Under the pieces are notes generated by a model that had not been told where the DNA came from, made no database searches, and saw only the letters and a list, made by a program, of their open reading frames with translations. The translations under genes and the position numbers were made by a program. A stretch of DNA of 64,000 nucleotides from Peribolospora baueri (taxonomy: Eukaryota; Basidiomycota; Peribolosporomycetes; Peribolosporales; Peribolosporaceae): NCBI GenBank assembly GCA_029717555.1, contig JAMDHS010000012.1:124001-188000 (forward strand). The letters are read 5' to 3'. Of the stretch, positions 21,540 to 37,472 are shown in pieces. Positions within the stretch are counted from its first letter, which is position 1. Every line of letters begins with the position of its first letter.

Positions 21540-22866
21540 TCAGTACTTGGGGCGGCGGCCCCAAGGGCGGTAGGAGTCTGCGTGGATGGAAGGAGAGACA
21601 GAAGAAGGAAAGAAGAGGAAGACGAAGGCGAGAGAGGAGAAGGATGAGCACGCGGACGATATCAAAGGGAAGAAAGGACACGACCGGACGACGGTTGGAT
21701 GCACTCACAACCGCTGTAATAATCGCCGCGTTTCTTGCTTCTCGTGTGGCCAAAGCACACGGTGACTGAGGCGAGAAGGAGAGCGACGAGCGCCGCTAGG
21801 ACCATCCAGATGGCCGGACCCAGCGTGGCGGTGGCATCGGTGACGTCGTCGTTGATCTTGTGGCCTGTATGGAGAGGTTGGCGGGAAGTGTTAGAGGAAA
21901 AAAAACGAGGATCGACGCCTCCTCCCCCACGGGGAGGCCAGAGAAGGCGAATAAGCAGGGGCACACTCACGAAGGGTAACGAAGCATCCCAAGTCCAACG
22001 CGAGCGCGAGCGCGGTGACGAGGGCGGCAAGGAAAGAGAGTAAGGCGGCGATGAGGTCGAGGACAACCGAGTTGCTCAGGGCAAAAAGCCAGGCAACAAA
22101 GGTGAAGGCCGCTGCGATGGGGTTGATGACGAGTGACTTGGCGAGTGCCTCGGAGATGACTGCGCCCACTTGACCTTCGCCTGGGAAGATGCGACTACCA
22201 GAGGCTGGAGGCCAGGGGAGGAGATGCGAGCGGGAGATAAAAACAAGGCAAGGCGGAGGGTTGAATTTGGTGAAGTAATTAGGAGAGGGGTTAGGAGAGG
22301 GGTTGGAAGCTCACTCAAGCCATATCCGAGCTGCTTTGGGGTGCAAGACCAGGCGTCCGAACCCGATGCTTGGGAGCAGATGGACCAGATTCCCCACTGA
22401 GCGGCGCAGCAGTGGCCATGGAACAGCGAGAGAGGAGGGAGGGAAAGGTCAGCAGGGCGCGATCCGACGATGCGTCGCTGTCTCTGTCGCTCCACGGGGA
22501 GTCAGCCGCTTCGCGTCGCATCGCATCGCGTCGCTCCCGTCGCTCACCCTGACTTGAACGTTGGAACTGGAGCTGAAACCGTTGGTGCCGAGGACGGCCT
22601 TGAGGTAGTATATGGAGTGGATATAGGGCTCAGAGATGGAGACCTGCGGGAGGAAGCGGAGGCGAGTGAGCGCGGGTAAGAAAGAGGGGTTCGGGGCTCG
22701 TCTCATCTCTCCCGTCCCTCGTTCGTCCAGGCAGAGCCAGTTGTGGCATCCGCCATCGTGGGCGATACAATGGAGAAGAGGAAGAGGAGGAAGGCGCACG
22801 CACGAGGATGAGGAGAACGAGCGCCGCGGTGAGAAAGAAAACGCCGGGGACGAAGAGGGACCTCAT
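21540..22866 (-). CDS. SUR7/PalI (Rim9)-like four-pass plasma-membrane protein
   Basis: Six exons read from the right: 22866-22804, 22643-22548, 22396-22315, 22180-21971, 21864-21709, 21577-21540; 214 residues. Four hydrophobic segments are visible. The first is close to the N-terminus (LFVPGVFFLTAALVLLIL). The first outer loop carries WGIWSIC followed ten residues later by a second Cys, the claudin-like W-G-L/I-W-C-C signature of the SUR7/PalI group. Two segments lie in exon 4 and the fourth in exon 5 (IWMVLAALVALLLASVTVCF). A short basic tail (RSKKRGDYY, then YRPWGRRPKY) follows. Exon 6 is supported by correct phase and a clean GTGAGT/AG pair; reading straight through instead gives a different Ser-rich end. 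Relatives organise eisosome membrane domains or assist alkaline-pH signalling; which applies is unknown. Confidence 0.8.
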
Positions 22867-23783
22867 GGTGGATGGATGGCGAGTTGTCTGAACGATGGAT
22901 TGGGTGGGCTCGTGAGTGGCGTCGGTGTCCACACAGCACGCACGGCGCTGCACAGGGAGGGTGGCAAAAGAAAGAGGTGGCGAAGGAGGAGGTGAAAGCA
23001 AAGACGAGGGTGAGCGAGGCGACGGAGTGAATCGAGTTGCGCGCTTTTTAATGTCGCACGACTCCTCGCCGACGCCGACGCGGGCGATCGTCGGCCCAGA
23101 GTGAGGCGCGTCGGTGGCGGTGGCCTCGGCCGTGGTACTCTGTAGCTCCAAGGCGCTGGAAATGCATTACGCAAACGACTCGAGCGGGTGTGCAGAGCCT
23201 GTCGCCGCTGACGGCCCTCCGTTGGCACTCCACTCCAGCTACCAAGCTCATTACTCTTGACGCACATCGCACATGATAATGGTCGCCCTGTGGCTGAGCA
23301 CCGAGCAGAGCCACACCCCAACTGCGGTCGGACAGAAATCAGCAAGCACGGCGACGTCATCGTCCTCATCAAGCCGCAGCGCCGGGTCCGCATCGTCACA
23401 GTCGGGAGCCTCAGTCCTTCTTGGCGGCGACGGATGCGGTCGCATCGGAACGGAAATGAGGAACGCGTCATCATTCATGCCATGCTACTTTGGGTGGAAA
23501 ACACGGGGGGAGCGTCGCCGTGCCAAGGGAGACTAATTGAAGAAAAGCTGGGATGAACGGGTTCGGGTATAGCGGCACAGGGGATGGTCTCTGTGTGTGT
23601 TTTTTTGCCCTTGTTGGAGGGTGGCTAGGGCGCGCGTGACGAAGAAACGCAAGGGGAAGAAATGTGCCAAAAACCCGCAAAGTCGTCAAGTCGTCGGAAG
23701 AGGCCGTTAGAGCGAGGAGAGGAAGAGAACCGGAATGGAAGGCCATGCCGTCGACGAGCCCGCCTCGTCACTGCAAGAGAGCA
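22867..23783. other. Intergenic region between SUR7-like gene and polytopic protein gene
   Basis: About 920 bp. A 75-codon minus-strand frame at 23251-23478 starts with ATG but has no recognisable domain and a comparable frame on the other strand, so it is not called. The rest is promoter for the SUR7-like gene and 3' flank of the next. Confidence 0.4.
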
Positions 23784-26188
23784 TCAGACAACCCCTCCCC
23801 ACGCCGCCAGACCGCCCACAACGAGCCCGAGAGCGACGAGTAGCGTTCCGTAGCTGACCGTCGGTATGCCGAGCCTGGGAAGCCCGAGCGCCCACACGGC
23901 CGTGAGGATGATGTGGAAGAGCGTCAACGCGCTCCACGCAGGCGCGATGAGCGCCAAGAGGCGCCCGAGCGGGGGCGGTGGCGCGCCGCCGGGCGGGTGC
24001 GTGGACGCGGATGCGAGGGCAGAGAGCGAAACGGGTGCGGACGAAGGGGAATAAAGGGAGGAAGGGTAGATGGACGAGCGCGGAAGAAGTAGGAGTGGAG
24101 AGGACAGGAGGGAGGAGCGGAGGTAGGTCGACGACGGGTCCACGACCGATAGGCTCGTGACCGTCGAAAGCACAGGGGAGAGGACAGACCGGGCATGCGC
24201 GTATGTCGCGGTCATGAGCAACTGGGATGGAAAGAGAGTGGGTGGCATCAGCGGCGCTTCCTTGCCCATGCCCACCCATGCATTCCTAGGCAAAACTCAC
24301 TGTAAGCCCAAACCCAACCAAAGCGGCGTCCACCCTCCAAAGCGCGACCACAAAAGCGGGCACGGAAGGTAGAGGCGTGCCGTACACCTCCTCGAGGTCG
24401 TGTCTCGCCCTCATCGCGAGCAGCGCCTTCATACGCTCGTCGAGGGAGGCGCGAAGGTCGAGCAAGGACGGCGACGACAATCGTCGAAAGGAGTGCAGGC
24501 CTCGCGGAGGCGGCGCGGATGCTAGGGGCGCCAGGCGTTGCTGGCGACGCAGACGTGACCGCGCGGGCGAGACGGAAGGCGAAGACCACGACAACAACGA
24601 GGTGCACTCGCCCGCCATTCCATTTTCCTCCGCCCGCTCGGCGAAATGGCGTCCTCGACGGAGCGGACTCCTGCTCGACGCCTGCACCGCCCTTTTCCAG
24701 CGGACGTCATGTCCCACTTCCTCATCGACATCTGCCTCCGCGCCATACCCGTCCGTTTCCACTCCCGCATCCTCCTCCGTCCATTCTCCTCCCATGCCCA
24801 ACGGCTTGTCCGCTGCCGACCTCCGATCGCCGCAGGCTACCTCGAGAGCAACGGCCGCGTCCGGGTCCGCCATGTCCATGTCGTCCTGAAGTCGGAGCCG
24901 AGAAGCTGTGAGGGCGCCCGAGGTGGGCAGGACGTCGCGGTACAGCGCGAGCTGCTGGAAGGTTTGGATGACGCTGACGAGCGTCTCCGCCGTCGCCCCT
25001 GTCATCGTTAAAGGAAACGAGCGTCAGCCATGGTGCTCGCAAGATACTACAGAGGGAGACGGATCGACATCAAAACTCGGAACATCACTCACAACCGACA
25101 CCAAACCACATGGCCCTCCTGAAGGCCTGAGTGTGAACGTTCAGAGCCGTGGACGCGTGACCGTCGGGATCCGGTCGGCGATAAGTGTTCGGCCTGATGC
25201 CGAGAAGGGCGATGGCGCTCATCCTCAGCGCCTCCAATACGACCGTGTGCAACGCGACGCTCGCCAGTGTCGTCCAACTCCCGCCACTAACGTACGCCGC
25301 CGGAACGCCTTCTGCCGTCGGAGACGTCCTTCGGCTCCCGCAAAGCCGGGGAAGCATGGAAGAAGTCCAAGCGACGACCTCGTAAACCGGCCCTCGGAGC
25401 GTGAACGAGACGAGCCACGCCGCCATCCCAACGAGAAGGTCTCTGCCGTAGATAGGGTAAGGATAACGTGGCCTCCCTGTGGGTGTCTTGTCTTCTTCTG
25501 GAGCGGGTAAAGGTGGCCATCCAAAAATTGCAAGAAGGGCGAGTCCTACGAGGACGAGGAAGGGCAGGGGAAGAGCGAGGAGGTGCATGCGGATGAGACG
25601 TGGATAAGGGATGGAGAGGAGCGAGTCGTCGCTCGAGCTACTGGCGTCAGTGCTGGATGTTGAGGTCAAGACGCTCCGCCGAGACGAGGAAGACGCGGAC
25701 CTCCTTTCCGGCCCTGCACTGCTCTTTCCTGACGACCTCCGCGAGCGCGGACGAGGATACGAAGCTGTCGGAACGACGCGAGTGGGCGAGATGGATGTCG
25801 ATGCAGGGATGGTGGAGAGTGGTTCAAAGCGATCCTTGCCCTTTGACGCTCTTCTGTTCGAGTGAGAAAAGAGGTGTCCCACCCCTGAAGCATCTTCCAT
25901 TCGTGGCCGTCGGCGCCCTCTCCAGCCGCCGCCTTCCGAGACGTCGCTATCTGCCTCGCCCGGCTCGCCCTCCCCCGCTACGCCCGCCGTTCGATCATCA
26001 ACAGTAACCTGGTCAAGGTCGGCTGCGCGCATGGCCATCGACGCTAAAGGCCCGTGTCCGCCATGCTCGTCCTCATTCGCGCCGTTTGTCTCAACGCCGA
26101 GTGCGCCGTACTGGGTGTAGGCGGGTCCAGGATCTCGTCGCCGTCGATTCGCAGTGACGGCCGCAAAGAGAGAGGCAAAAGGGGGCAT
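23784..26188 (-). CDS. Unassigned polytopic membrane protein with PrsW/YhfC-like motif pair
   Basis: Three exons read from the right: 26188-25093, 24998-24301, 24221-23784; 743 residues. The first ~180 residues are Ser/Arg/Asp-rich and probably cytosolic. Hydrophobic segments follow: LLALPLPFLVLVGLALLAIF, YGRDLLVGMAAWLVSFTL, WTTLASVALHTVVLEALRM and FRRAMWFGVGWATAETLVSV, then a long acidic and basic loop in exon 2. Further membrane segments lie in exon 3, including LLALIAPAWSALTLFHIILT and VSYGTLLVALGLVVGGLAAW. The splice at 25093/24998 creates GVGWATAE, so an E-x-x-R (about 319-322) precedes G-x-G-W-x-x-x-E (363-370), the pattern seen in PrsW and YhfC glutamic-type intramembrane protease relatives. 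That resemblance is inference from two short motifs. Start at 26188 is the ATG nearest the hydrophilic head. Confidence 0.65.
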
Positions 26189-26659
26189 TAAAACGCAAGA
26201 GAAATGAAAAGGGGGGGCCTTTTGCCACTGGAGAGGTAGACTAGGAAAAGAAGTGAGAGAACCGAAGCATGTCGAACACCGCGATAGAGGAAAGCTTGGG
26301 GATGTCGGACGCTGATATCTCATTCCAGCTGATCAGCCGCCCGCTGACTGCGGCGCCCTCGTACAGAGTACAAGTACAGGTATACTCAGCCTGGCGTATA
26401 TGCTGCGCTCCGAAGGCCGTCCAAGTCCGCCGCCGACATCATCATTCAACTGCTCTGGCGTTACCTCCAACCTCCGTCTTCCTTCGTCGTCGGTTCCCGT
26501 TGGTCGTCGCATTCCACCCCCACGGAAGCGACGCATTGTCTGGGCCTGTCAAGTGTCCTTGGACGCTGGCCGTCGACAGTGGAGCTCACGTCTTGTGCTG
26601 ATCGGGGCGCTCAGACTGCCTGCCAGCTTGCTCGCCCTCGTAAACCGCAAGGTTGAACC
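26189..26659. promoter_or_regulatory. Divergent promoter, polytopic protein gene and AP180 gene
   Basis: 471 bp between two divergent starts. No specific regulatory site recognised. Confidence 0.4.
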
Positions 26660-29600
26660 ATGTCGACGTGAGTACTTAGTCTCCCTCAACACAACGAAGC
26701 AGACAGTGGTCGAGGACCCATACCAGTTGATTTCCTCTAACCTGCTCCCACATCTGTTTCGTGTCTACTCGTGCGGCTCCGTGCCCTACTTACAGCTACG
26801 AGAAAGTCGTCAAGGCGGCCACCAAGCCCAAACACGCGCCGCCCAAGGCAAAGTACATCGACCCCATCCTCGCCGCCACTTTTTCACATGATGGAAGTTT
26901 ACAGGACATTTGCAAGGCGCTCTCAGCGCGCTTGCGGGAGCCGAACGTTACGGTGAGTTCACCGTATTTGCCGTCATCGGTGTCTGTGCAGGAGTGCTCT
27001 GGCTTTTCCTTTGCACCTTTCCGGCATCCTGATATCTTGCCCCGTCCTGTTCATCTGATTGACAGGTCGTCTTCAAATCGCTCATTGTTCTTCACACGAT
27101 GATCCGCAACGGCTCCTGCGAGAATGTGCTTGGCTATCTGGCCTCGGAAGCGCATAGTCTTAGACTCAAGGCTGTAGTATCAGGGTCGTGGTCGGGTAGG
27201 TGTCCACCGGACAACGTCCAAGCACTGTTTTCGTCTGTCAGTCGCTCACTGTTTTCTACTCCCCCTCTCCTCCCAGGCTACGCCCCGCCAGCGAACATCT
27301 CCTTTTACGCCAAGTACCTCGACGAGCGCATCCGGGCTTTCCGCGAGCTCCGACACGACGTCATTCGCGACCGAGCGGAGTCGTCACGCTTGTCATCCCG
27401 CGTCAACGGGTACGATGGCGATGAAGGGACGAGCAACCGTCTGCGACGGCTCACCGTCGAGAAAGGCTTGGTACGGGAGGTTGCGGTCCTACAGAAAGTT
27501 TGCGATAGTCTGGTCGAGTGCAAGGTGGGGGCCCGGGTCCCGTTCAAGGCATGATTCGTCGTGTCTGGGTCGTCGTGGTGATGAGCTCACGTAGTCGACC
27601 CCTCGTCATCCTGTCATCCCGCTGCGGCGCAGTTCTTCATGGACGACATCGAAGACGACGTGACTTTGACCGCCTTCCGCATGGTGCTCAAGGACCTGCT
27701 GGCCTTGTTCACCGCCCTGAACGAAGGCGTCATTAACATCCTCGGTAAGCCGTTGCCATTGACCTGGTCACAAACGCTCCGTGCTTGCGCTGACCATTCT
27801 CTACCCAAAACTTGGTCTGGATAGAGCATTACTTTGAAATGTCTCACGTCGACGCGACGCGGGCACTCGATATCTACAAGAGGTTCTGTCGCCAGACCGA
27901 AAAGGTCGTGGGCTACTTCACTTTCGCTAAGAACATGCATACTACCATCAACGTGGCCATTCCGAACTTGAAACACGTAAGTACCCAGATTTAGTCACAG
28001 TCCATGTAGGTGGGATGCCTCGAGCTGATTGCAATGCGTGACTTTCCTCGCGCTGCAATAGGCCCCTGTGTCCCTTGGCAAAGCGCTCCAAGAGTACCTG
28101 GACGACCCGAACTTTGAGCAGAACCGATCGGAATACAAGGAGAACAAGAAGGTCTCTGACAAGGCTTCTTCGCGCGGCAGCGGCCCTAGCACGAGCGCTA
28201 CGGCGGCAAGTAGCGAGAGGGCTGCAGCTGTTAAGGCCGCGAATGCTGCGTCGAAGAGGGGTGAGTCGCGCACAAAGAGCCACCTTAGGCCTTGCTAGTC
28301 ACCTTGTGGTCTAATGAGCCCTTGCCGTTCGTCTCCGAGCAGTAACGATTGCCGAGCCGGAAAAGCCGGTACGAACAAATACTTCCAAGACTGCGCCGAG
28401 CTCGAACAAGGAGCTGGTCGACTTTTTCACGTCCATCGAGAGTGAACAGACGGACATGTTCAATCCTGCTGGCCAGCCGAATCTACAGCCCCAAATGACA
28501 GGCTTCACAGGCGGCGCAAACGCATTTAATCCGTTCGGGATGGGAATGGGGCCAGCGGGTCTGCAGCCCCAGATAACGGGAGTACCGTTCGGTGGCGGCG
28601 TGCAGCCTCAAATGACGGGCTTCCAGGGGCAGTCCCCGTTCGTGCAGCCTCAACAGACCGGCTTCCCAATGCAACAGCAGCACCATCCCATGCAGATGCC
28701 ATTTTCTGGCGTTGTCCAGCCTCAGCCAACGGGCTTTAACCCTTTCCGTCAAAGCATGATGCCGACCGGCATGGGCATGAGCATGGGAGGGAGCTCCCCG
28801 TTCGGCGTCAGTCCTTTCAGCCCATCTACCCCCAACTCAGCTCCGCCAACTGGTTTCCAGCAACCGCAACAAACGGGCGCGACCACTGGGGCGTCCCTCT
28901 TCGGAGCCTTTGGTGGTGGCGCTTCCAACAGCCCGCAGACGTCCGGGTTGGTCACTTCTCCATTTAGCGCCGCCCCGCCGTCTATGCCTGCGCAACCCGC
29001 CATCTCCTCGTCGGCCCCAGCTTCTGCATCTGGTGCGCCCGGTGGAACCTCCACGCCCGCCCTCCAACCGCAAAAGACTGGATCTCGAAACCCGTTCAAC
29101 CCGCCGCCCGGGGAGACTCCTCCGCCTCCTCCGCCGCCGACGAGTACCGGCCCGAGCTTGAACGACTTGGCGATGAACGCGTTTAGCGGTGGACAAGGGC
29201 AAGGACATGGTGCCTTTGGTGGGCAGCAGCAGACGCCATCGTCTTCGGCGCTCGCGTCTCAGAAGACAGGAATGGGGGCGAGTCTATTTGGGCAACCAAC
29301 AGGGATGGGGTCGAGTCTGTTCGGCCAGCCGACTGGGGCCCCGCAGGCGTGGCCATCGTCATCAGCATCGGCGCTTGGGCCTCAGCAGACAGGTATGGGG
29401 GCGAGTCTCTTTGGGCAGCCAACTGCCTTGGGAACGGGGTTGTCGCCGGCGTCCGGGCTTCCACCTCGTCCTGCCTCTGCGGCTCAAGCGCAGCAGACAC
29501 CCTCGGCCGCGCCATCGTTGACGCCTCACAAGACGGGCATCCCAAGCGCCACCAGCAACTTCTTCTTCTCTCGGCCTGTGGCTTCGCCTATGCCTGGCTC

Positions 29601-30291
29601 GAGCATGGCTCCTGCAACGTCGTCAGCGCTGGCAGGTCTCTCCACTCCGCCCTCTCTGGCTGCGGGCGCCGGCGCGTCTTCCCTCAATCCCTTGACTGCC
29701 CAGCCTACCGGCTTCGCCGGAAGCAGCGTACGTCCTTTCAAGCCGACGAGCGATTTCGGTGCCTCCCTCGTGACCGACCAGAGCTTGTCGTCCGGCTCAG
29801 CTCCTGCTGCCTCCGCTGCTGGACCTCAGCCGCCCTCCATGACCCTAGCGCCTCAGAAGACGGGTATGGCGAGCATAGCAAGCGAGTTCGTCTTTTCTCG
29901 GCCTGGGACATCAGCGACCACACTAAGGACGAGTCCTAACCCTTCTACATCGTCAGCTATCGCCGGTCTCTCGTCTCTCTCCATCTCCACGGCCTCTCCA
30001 GCTCCTTTTTCTGCAATCACGACCACGTCTACGCCCTTCTCTGCGCCCACATCTGCGCCCTCACTGGTAGCTGGCACTGCCTCTCCTTTGACCACCCAGC
30101 CGACAGGTTTCGCGGGCAGCGGCATACGTCCCTTCCAGCCAACGTCTAGCTTTGGAGCATCGCTCGTCGCCAGCCATGGTCTCGGAAGTCCACCGGTCAC
30201 GAGCTCTGCTCCCGCATCTTCGTCCGCTCCTACGGGCGCGATGAACGCGAATGGGGGATCGTCCGCGTTTGGAACGTCCGTACTTTTCTGA
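26660..30291 (+). CDS. AP180/YAP180-type clathrin assembly protein (ANTH domain)
   Basis: Eight exons: 26660-26667, 26796-26952, 27066-27195, 27277-27524, 27633-27744, 27825-27976, 28062-28260, 28343-30291; 984 residues. Exon 1 is only eight bases (ATGTCGAC). The ANTH domain fills about residues 1-270: a basic PIP2-binding start (KAATKPKHAPPKAKYID), VFKSLIVLHTMIRNG, YAKYLDERIRAF, then FFMDDIEDDVTLTAF and EHYFEMSHVDATRALDIYKRF. Adaptors of this family bind PIP2 and clathrin at endocytic sites. The ~600-residue tail in exon 8 is disordered, rich in Pro, Ser, Gln and Gly. It carries three NPF motifs (EH-domain ligands) and about fifteen Q-x-T-G motifs such as LQPQMTG and LTAQPTG, matching the Ark/Prk1 actin-kinase site [LIVM]xx[QNTS]xTG. 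Splice phases all join. Family call is secure. Confidence 0.93.
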
Positions 30292-30678
30292 GGTGGGACA
30301 ATGTAACCCTGTCTAAACTCTTCATCTGCATGCGCCGTCGGACTCTGTAAGCTCGGAGGTGAAGAAGCCCGAACTGCCGGACGATCCAGGTGGGCGGCCG
30401 CAAAGGTGGAGACCTGATGGCCTTCTTTCAGTCTTTGTCTGAACTTCCTGTGCGATAATAGATTCTCGTCTTCCTCCGTCTTGGTTTTCTTTCGGTGCAC
30501 ATCGACCCGCTTCCGATTTGTCAGATGTCAGTTACCCTTAGGACACTTGCCTAAAATTACGTTCATATTCGTTTCGCTGCCTTTCCATGCTTCCGAAACG
30601 GTTCATTCCTTGGTGGATGAAAAAAAGACATTTGAAACGAACTAAGGTCATGGACGAAGTACTTGGCGGGACACGGCA
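30292..30678. other. Convergent intergenic region, AP180 gene and RAD51AP1-like gene
   Basis: 387 bp holding the two 3' ends; nothing else seen. Confidence 0.45.
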
Positions 30679-33600
30679 TCAGTCATACTCCATCATCATC
30701 GTCCGTCTCCTCTCTTCCATTTCCTCCTCCGTCATCTCATACCCATCATATTCATCTGCCATCATCGTCTGGCTCGCCCCTTCCTCCTTCCCGTCCGCCA
30801 CTCCATCTCCATCTCCGCCATCTTCTCCCAGCTCCCACACGCCTTTCTTCCCCTCCCGCTTCTTGTCCACGGACTTTGACATATTTCGAGGTGGAGGAGG
30901 CCTGATATTAGAGTGCAAGCTGGGGACGCGGAGGTTGCGGGACAGGCCTGGCCTGCGCACGTTGGTGGGGCTGCCGTATTTGGTGGTGAGGAGGGTACCT
31001 AGAGTGCGTTTCCGCGTAGCGAGATTGGCGAGTCTGCTGGTTGGGGTGGTGGGGTCGGTTGTGGACGGGCAGACAGCGGTCTTCATTGAAGGTTTGACGG
31101 GAGAAAGGGAAGAAGGGCAGGTCGAGAGGGGAACGCTTTCCTACAGGTGCATATGCGTACGGTGAACGAAGAAGTGTGAGATAAACTTCCAAAATGATCT
31201 ACGCCTCAAACATACCTTGTCCAGTTCAACTTCATGTTCCAACTCGTTTCGCTTCTTCTGAGACCTTGAAGGCTGAACGTGAACGTTCCGGTTGTCACTC
31301 TTGTCATGGAGATCTTGCTCAACCCCATCCACCTCACTTTCGCCATCCACCTCTTCGCTGCCCTTGCCTGCGCCATCGGCCTTAGCCTGATCATGAGAAA
31401 CCTCTTCAGTGGGCTCTGACACCTCTTGGTCCGATCTTTGGGTGCTCTCCCGCGTTGTGGACCGACGCATCTTCGTGGCCGCCAGTCCTTTCTTGACCCT
31501 GGTCTTGGGCTTGCGTTTCGCGGGTGAAGGGTTTCCCTCCTCTTCCGCTCCACCTTCCTCCGCACCATGGACAGAGGGTCCGCCTTCAGCTTCCTCATAT
31601 AAGTGACTCCTCTTAACCTTCCTTGTGGACTTCTCCACCGGTACAGAGGCGGGAGACGAGTGCGACCGCTTGGCCAATTGGCTTCTTCGTGGCACTTCCA
31701 CTGATATCGGCGCCCACGGCCCAGAGGTTGGGGAATAGTGGTACGTCTTGGTGATATCGTCCTTATTGTTATGTGCAGACCTTGAGGTGGTCGCTTTTTC
31801 CTCCTCGACGGGAGGGCCTCGCTGGGCCAATCCGCCATCACGTTCGCCACCATCGTTGCCCCCGTTATCTACGAGCCAGAACTCGTCATCGTCAAAATGA
31901 CTCGAGCGTGCCACCTCCTCGGAGGACCTGGCCATTTTTGTCCCGTCGAAGTGTACTTTGCTTATTGAAGACGAACTCCTAGCGATGCTGGCCAGCGGTA
32001 GTCTTTTGCCCAACTCTCCATCGACATCCCCGTCCGTCTTTGGCGAGCTGGATCTCACCGATGCTATGATGCGAGGTCCAGAAGGTGGAGATGGAGGGGA
32101 GAGGGACTCACCATCATCCGAGATAACAATCGGTACGTTCTTTGCCTTTTTCTTGGACTTCCCGGGGCAGTCTGCCTGTCGTGTTGACCGCATAGGTGAC
32201 GCGAGTGACCGAGCATTTCGACCTTCTTCCACGTCTTCTTCCTCGACTTTACCCTTCTTGCCGTCTCTCCTCTGCTCCTTCGACGCCCTCCTTCTCGATT
32301 TTGCTGCCTTGCCCTTCCTCTTGGCGGAGCCTGATGCACTTTTGCGCCTTGATCGAGAAGCCACAAAATCCTCATCTTCAGGGTCCGACCACGGCGCCGG
32401 GACCGGTGTCGGGGCCGGAGACGACGAGCGGTGATCACAAGCGTTGCCAGTTGTCTTCCGACGTGATAAATGCTCGTCTGCGATGGCGAAAGGATGCGAA
32501 CCGGTACGACGTCGTTTGGAAGGCGGGAAAGGCGACGTTTTGCAAGAGTCTGAGAGTTCACCAGCGCGTTCCCGAAGTCCCTCGTCAAGTTGGCTGCCGA
32601 GCCGGACGATCGGTCGGTTTCCACTCGCATTCAAGCCGCTTCCTTCAGCTTCCACGTCTTCCATGCTTTCTTCCTTGTTTGGCCATCCGGTGTCATCTCT
32701 TTGAGAAGAAGTCACAGCGCTGTCGGTTGAAGCGGGGTAGGAGGACAATTTAAGATCGGGTTTGAGACGCGAGCCAGACGAAGAAATATGGGATTCCGAC
32801 GCGCACATTTCTGCACTTGTATCGCCATGTTCGGCCGGAGTGAGTGGAGTGGTTCGTTGACCGGCGGTGCTGCAAACGGTGGCGGGTTCAGTTGGTGTGC
32901 CGGTTGCTGCGACGGTGGGAACAAGCGACTGAGTGGTGGTTGTGAGAAAGAAATCTAACAAGAATTATGAAAGCATTCGAACGTAATTTGTGTTCAGCAG
33001 TAGAAGAGAAGGGTAGGAGTTGGCCGCCGGATGAGCATGAAAGTGCTCGTAGAAACCGTCAATCAGCGCATATACTCACCGTCCCCGGCTTGCTCCAACT
33101 CGGCCGCGCCTTCGTCCTCGCTGTCGAGGATGACCGCGTCTGACCGAACGGGTTTCTTGCTTTGCCTTCTTTCTTCTCTGCGCCCCTCGGACTTCTCCGT
33201 CGGACATTCAGCCGAATGCCCCATTGCCGGCGCTTGACCACCAATGCCCGCGAGCTGAGCCACCTTCATCGCCTCGGACAAGTCAAAGCTCGAAAGGCTG
33301 CTCTTATCCGACACGTGTAACCTACTACCTTCACTGTCATTGTCTCTCGCCGAGCCGACCTCCATCTGTCCTTCTACTCCTTTCAGCGAAGTTCGAGCCT
33401 CGTCCGGGCTTTCGCTCGATTCGGCGGCGAGATGAGAGTGCCCGATGGCGTGTGCGATCACGTCGTCGTCAGAGCGGGAAGATGGACGTATGAAGCTGAA
33501 AGAATAGTGAAGGGCGTTCGGCGGAGGGTCACTGCCATTTATACCGCGAGAAGAGGAAGGGTGCGTTTGCCTTTGTTCAAGTGGATTGTCCCGAGCGGGA

Positions 33601-33728
33601 CTGTCGACGAGTGCTTGAGCGATCGTTGAAGGGGTAAGCGTGGCGCTGACGCGGTGGGTGTCATGGCCATTGCTCTCGGACAAAAGCAGCGCGTGCTCGA
33701 GCTCGGCAGCTTCGCGGCGTAGGGACAT
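30679..33728 (-). CDS. Disordered nuclear protein with SIM-like motifs and RAD51AP1-like C-terminal motif
   Basis: Three exons read from the right: 33728-33080, 32954-31216, 31140-30679; 949 residues. Most of the protein is low-complexity and charged, with several Lys/Arg clusters (SKRRR, RSRRKSASGSAKRKGKAAK) that would serve as nuclear localisation signals or DNA contacts. Two hydrophobic-acidic motifs resemble SUMO-interaction motifs: AVILDSEDEG (about residue 200) and VPIVISDDGES (about 480). Near the C-terminus, RRPGLSRNLRVPSLHSN (about 860-876) resembles the GLSR..RV.PLHP motif at the RAD51-binding end of vertebrate RAD51AP1, recalled from memory. An acidic tail (YDGYEMTEEEMEERR) ends the protein. 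A role in homologous recombination is inference only; the splice model is supported by phase at both introns. Confidence 0.6.
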
Positions 33729-37472
<3,744 letters not shown>

